From NCBI GenBank assembly GCA_947460565.1, contig CANHJJ010000080.1:1-7558 (forward strand): DNA of 7,558 bases. Direction: 5' to 3'. Positions 5,627-7,558 of this stretch are shown piece by piece. The notes beneath the pieces are model-generated. The model saw only the letters and a program-made list of their open reading frames with translations, did no database searches and was not told the origin of the DNA. The position numbers and the translations under genes are program-made. The first letter of the stretch is position 1; the number at the start of each line of letters is the position of its first letter. The DNA is from Bacteroidota bacterium (GTDB lineage Bacteria > Bacteroidota > Bacteroidia > UKL13-3).

Positions 5627-5663
5627 TTGAGCGGAGTCGAAATGGCGTTTCGACTCCGCTCAA
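5627..5663. repeat. 16-bp perfect palindrome (GAGCGGAGTCGAAA)
   Basis: TTGAGCGGAGTCGAAA (5627-5642) and TTTCGACTCCGCTCAA (5648-5663) are perfect inverted repeats around a 5-nt TGGCG loop. No T-run follows on either strand, so it is not a classical terminator. It shares a 14-nt core with 1102-1115. From memory this is a member of a REP-like palindrome family found between genes in Bacteroidota. Confidence 0.85.
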
Positions 5664-5674
5664 CGACCATAAGG

Positions 5675-5858
5675 CACCTTGATTCCGATTCCGATGCATC
5701 GGAACGGAAGAAGCATTTTGTCCCGACATATCGGGATTTTGATGCCTCAAAAGGAAAAAGAAAAACAGGTAGATAATTGATTGTTTAGCCGAAGGCTATA
5801 TAAATTAAATAATAAGTCTCGAGTTGCTTGCAGGCGCGGACGCTTGCAAGGGCATTAA
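5675..5858 (+). repeat. R repeat, copy 2
   Basis: This is the partner of 5251-5424, about 10 nt longer because its 5' part has a different stretch that includes the perfect 16-nt palindrome TTCCGATGCATCGGAA (5689-5704). From 5720 on it follows copy 1 without gaps. Its terminal hairpin is better formed than in copy 1: 5827-5836 pair with 5841-5850 (10 bp, one G-U, loop CGGA). Both copies begin CACCTTGATTCCGATT and end GGGCATTAA. Confidence 0.9.
5721..5736 (+). terminator. TCCCGA/TCGGGA hairpin in R copy 2, terminator-like
   Basis: The stem is the same as at 5287-5302, with loop CATA and ATTTTG flanks on both strands (CAAAAT on the other side). The flanks would permit weak termination in either direction. 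Confidence 0.3.
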
Positions 5859-5897
5859 CCTGACCCAATAATTCGAAAAATCTAATTCAACTTTAAG

Positions 5898-5933
5898 AAA
5901 AACAAAAACCCCAACTCAAGAAATGAATTGGGG
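5898..5933 (-). terminator. Rho-independent terminator of rplS
   Basis: Read on minus, CCCCAATTCA (5933-5924), loop TTTCT, then TGAGTTGGGG (5918-5909) form a 10-bp stem with one G-U pair, followed at once by TTTTTGTTTTT. It begins about 30 nt after the rplS stop codon. This is a textbook intrinsic terminator. Confidence 0.9.
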
Positions 5934-5963
5934 CAATTTGCGTTTAACTTAACTATGAAAAAA

Positions 5964-6311
5964 CTAACCTCTTTTCTCTTTAATACGAGCTGCTTTACCA
6001 GTAAGTGCACGTAGGTAGAATAAACGTGCTCTACGCACTTTACCACGGCTCATTACTTCAATTTTGTCGATATTAGCGCTGTATAACGGAAAAATACGCT
6101 CAACACCTACACCATTACTTACTTTACGTACAGTAAAAGTGGCGCTGATTCCTGAATTTCTACGTTGCAAACAAACACCTTGGTATTGCTGAATACGCTC
6201 TTTTGCACCCTCGCGGATTTTGTAATATACATTTATCGTATCGCCTGATTTGAACTCAGGAAATGTTTTATTAGCTGTAAATTCTTGTTCTACTAATTTA
6301 ATTGCGTCCAT
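5964..6311 (-). CDS. rplS: 50S ribosomal protein L19
   Basis: A large-subunit ribosomal protein located at the interface with the small subunit. It has 115 residues, the standard length. It starts MDAIKLVEQEF and has FKSGDTINVYYKIREGAKERIQQYQGVC, a typical L19 core. GVGVERIFPLYS, IDKIEVMSRGKVRRARLFYLR and the basic end GKAARIKEKRG are the most conserved parts of the family. The ATG at 6311 fits the usual N-terminus; no Shine-Dalgarno sequence precedes it. In many bacteria rplS closes the rpsP-rimM-trmD operon. Here it has its own promoter and terminator, with lpdA upstream on the same strand. Confidence 0.97.
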   Translation of the reverse strand: MDAIKLVEQEFTANKTFPEFKSGDTINVYYKIREGAKERIQQYQGVCLQRRNSGISATFTVRKVSNGVGVERIFPLYSANIDKIEVMSRGKVRRARLFYLRALTGKAARIKEKRG

Positions 6312-6344
6312 AATACGTTGTTATTTTTCTTAAAAACGGGAGTG

Positions 6345-6375
6345 CGAAAGTATAGCTTATTTTCTAAAATACAAA
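6345..6375 (-). promoter_or_regulatory. Promoter of rplS, Bacteroidota type
   Basis: Read on minus, TTTG (6375-6372), a 19-nt spacer, then TACTTTCG (6352-6345). The -7 box differs from TAnnTTTG at one position (C for T), and the spacing is within the known 17-23 nt. The predicted transcript start near 6340 gives a leader of about 30 nt. This is the best complete promoter in the window and supports the phylum assignment. Confidence 0.65.
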
Positions 6376-6420
6376 CACCTTATAAAAAAATGTTTAAAAA
6401 GCATTTCCGCCCCCCAAATA

Positions 6421-7558
6421 CTATAAATGTATACACTCACCATATGCTTGCGCAGCCGCTTCCATTATGGCTTCGCTCATGGTTGGGTGAGGGTGAACAG
6501 ATTTAATTATTTCCATGCCTGTGGTCTCTAATTTACGAGCTACCACCACCTCGGCAATCATTTCGGTTACATTGGCGCCTACCATGTGTGCTCCTAAAAA
6601 CTCACCATATTTGGCATCAAAAATCAATTTGATAAATCCTTCTTTCGCTCCTGCTGCACTGGCTTTTCCACTAGCGCTGAAAGGGAATTTACCCACTTTC
6701 AATTCGTAACCTGCCTCTTTAGCTGCTTTTTCAGTGTAACCCACTGAAGCCACCTCTGGACTGCAATAAGTACAGCCTGGAATATTATTATAATTTAATG
6801 GCTCAGGGTGGTGACCTGCTATTTTCTCAACGCAGATGATACCCTCAGCACTGGCAACATGCGCAAGTGCTTGACCTTTAACGATGTCACCAATTGCATA
6901 TACGCCTTTTACATTGGTTTGGTAATAATCATCTACCAATACTTTGCCTTTATCGGTTTTTACACCCAATGTTTCAAGACCTAAGCCCTCAAGATTGGTT
7001 TGAATTCCAACTGCCGAAAGAACCACATCGCATTCCATTTCTTTGATGCCTTCAGCTGTTTTAATTTTCACTTTGCAACCCACTCCACTTGTATCTACAG
7101 ACTCTACCGAAGCAGAGGTCATGATGTCGATACCAGATTTTTTGAAAGATTTGGCCACTTCTTTTGACGAATCTTCATCTTCAACAGGAAGGATATTTGG
7201 TAAAAACTCTACGATGGTAACCTTGGTACCCATGCTGTTGTAGAAATAAGCAAACTCGCATCCAATGGCTCCGCTACCCATTACAATCATGCTCTTAGGT
7301 TGACTAGGCATTACCATGGCTTCGCGGTATCCGAGAATTTTTTTACCGTCTAATTTAATATTTGGCAATTCACGGCTTCTTGCACCTGTAGCCAAAATAA
7401 TATGTTTAGCTTCATGAATGACTTTAGCACCTGCAGCCCCGATTTCTGTCGGGGTAACTTCTACTTTACCTGCAGAAACCAATTTTCCAAAACCTGCAAT
7501 CACATCAATTTTATTTTTTTTCATCAAGAAGGCAATGCCTTTGCTCATGCCATCTGCC
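6421..7558 (-). CDS. lpdA: Dihydrolipoyl dehydrogenase, N-terminus off the edge
   Basis: The E3 subunit of 2-oxoacid dehydrogenase complexes and the glycine cleavage system: a cytoplasmic FAD homodimer that reoxidises dihydrolipoyl groups and passes electrons to NAD+. The frame stays open past the ATG at 7548 to the right edge, reading ADGMSKGIAFLMKKNKIDV, which is internal sequence in this family. About 378 residues are visible; roughly 85-90 are missing, including the first FAD loop and the redox CxxxxC. Counting from that internal Met, LATGAR is at 52-57, the NAD loop GSGAIG at 91-96, the second FAD motif YAIGDI at 217-222, and the dimer-domain active site HPHPTMSEA at 352-360 with His354 and Glu359. 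IPGCTYCSPEVASVGYTE is the usual interface signature. The C-terminus is complete. Confidence 0.95.
   Translation of the reverse strand, partial: ADGMSKGIAFLMKKNKIDVIAGFGKLVSAGKVEVTPTEIGAAGAKVIHEAKHIILATGARSRELPNIKLDGKKILGYREAMVMPSQPKSMIVMGSGAIGCEFAYFYNSMGTKVTIVEFLPNILPVEDEDSSKEVAKSFKKSGIDIMTSASVESVDTSGVGCKVKIKTAEGIKEMECDVVLSAVGIQTNLEGLGLETLGVKTDKGKVLVDDYYQTNVKGVYAIGDIVKGQALAHVASAEGIICVEKIAGHHPEPLNYNNIPGCTYCSPEVASVGYTEKAAKEAGYELKVGKFPFSASGKASAAGAKEGFIKLIFDAKYGEFLGAHMVGANVTEMIAEVVVARKLETTGMEIIKSVHPHPTMSEAIMEAAAQAYGECIHL

Larger units (their letters stand above)
5092..5963. other. Gene-poor gap with R-V-R repeat array
   Basis: This gap holds no convincing gene. From 5092 to 5250 I see nothing recognisable. 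Then come R copy 1 (5251-5424), module V (5431-5490), a nested inverted repeat (5509-5612), a 16-bp palindrome (5627-5663), R copy 2 (5675-5858) and the rplS terminator (5898-5933, minus). A 44-codon ORF on plus (5454-5588) begins in V and runs through most of the nested hairpin. Its first 12 residues match those encoded by the minus-strand V copy, but the rest does not. Confidence 0.65.

Noticed and set aside
5442..5750. 102-codon minus-strand ORF in the right-hand gap
   Set aside because: It overlaps V, the nested hairpin, the palindrome and half of R copy 2, on the strand opposite to the conserved V frame, and its translation shows no domain.
5251..5858. CRISPR array
   Set aside because: There are only two long direct copies, 434 nt apart, with structured DNA between them, no short regular repeat-spacer pattern and no cas genes.
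6384..6406. Intrinsic terminator after lpdA
   Set aside because: Read on minus, AAATG/CATTT followed by a T-run exists, but a 5-bp AT-rich stem with a 9-nt loop is too weak to call.
7548..7558. ATG at 7548 as the lpdA start
   Set aside because: The frame continues to the edge as ADG before MSKG, which is internal sequence in dihydrolipoyl dehydrogenases, and the FAD loop and redox cysteines would be missing.

Overview
The window looks like a chromosomal stretch of an AT-rich member of the Bacteroidota. Four signs point there. The proteins resemble Bacteroidota families. No start codon has a convincing Shine-Dalgarno sequence. Several genes carry the phylum's TAnnTTTG -7 promoter element, with a TTG -33 partner in the clearest cases. 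The long gaps hold dispersed palindromic repeats. I cannot name the genus.

Layout: (1) 1-469, minus: the N-terminal part of a polytopic membrane protein that runs off the left edge. (2) 470-1217: no convincing gene, several hairpins and repeat copies. (3) 1218-2453, minus: an ABC-transporter permease of the MacB/FtsX type, apparently starting at TTG. (4) 2454-2549: a divergent promoter region. (5) 2550-4373, plus: a YhfA-like OsmC-family protein, then Mpl, a Mur ligase that reuses cell-wall tripeptide. (6) 4424-5091, plus: a translationally coupled pair, a 71-residue protein of unknown function and a small nucleotidyltransferase-fold protein. (7) 5092-5963: an 0.87 kb gap with a 139-nt direct repeat (131 matches), a nested inverted repeat that could fold as a branched RNA, and a 16-bp perfect hairpin. 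(8) 5964-6311, minus: ribosomal protein L19 as a self-contained unit with promoter and terminator. (9) 6421-7558, minus: dihydrolipoyl dehydrogenase, cut by the right edge before its N-terminus.

Most genes are unrelated housekeeping functions: translation (rplS), 2-oxoacid dehydrogenase chemistry (lpdA), peptidoglycan recycling (mpl) and export (permease). The accessory-looking parts are the 71-aa/nucleotidyltransferase pair and the repeats. The two gene-poor gaps share related pieces in the same order when read in the sense of the upstream gene: repeat R, then a 60-nt module V, then repeat R again (1198 to 593 on minus; 5251 to 5858 on plus). This suggests a dispersed composite element lying downstream of genes, and it is the main candidate for something undescribed here. 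All alignments and folds were done by eye.
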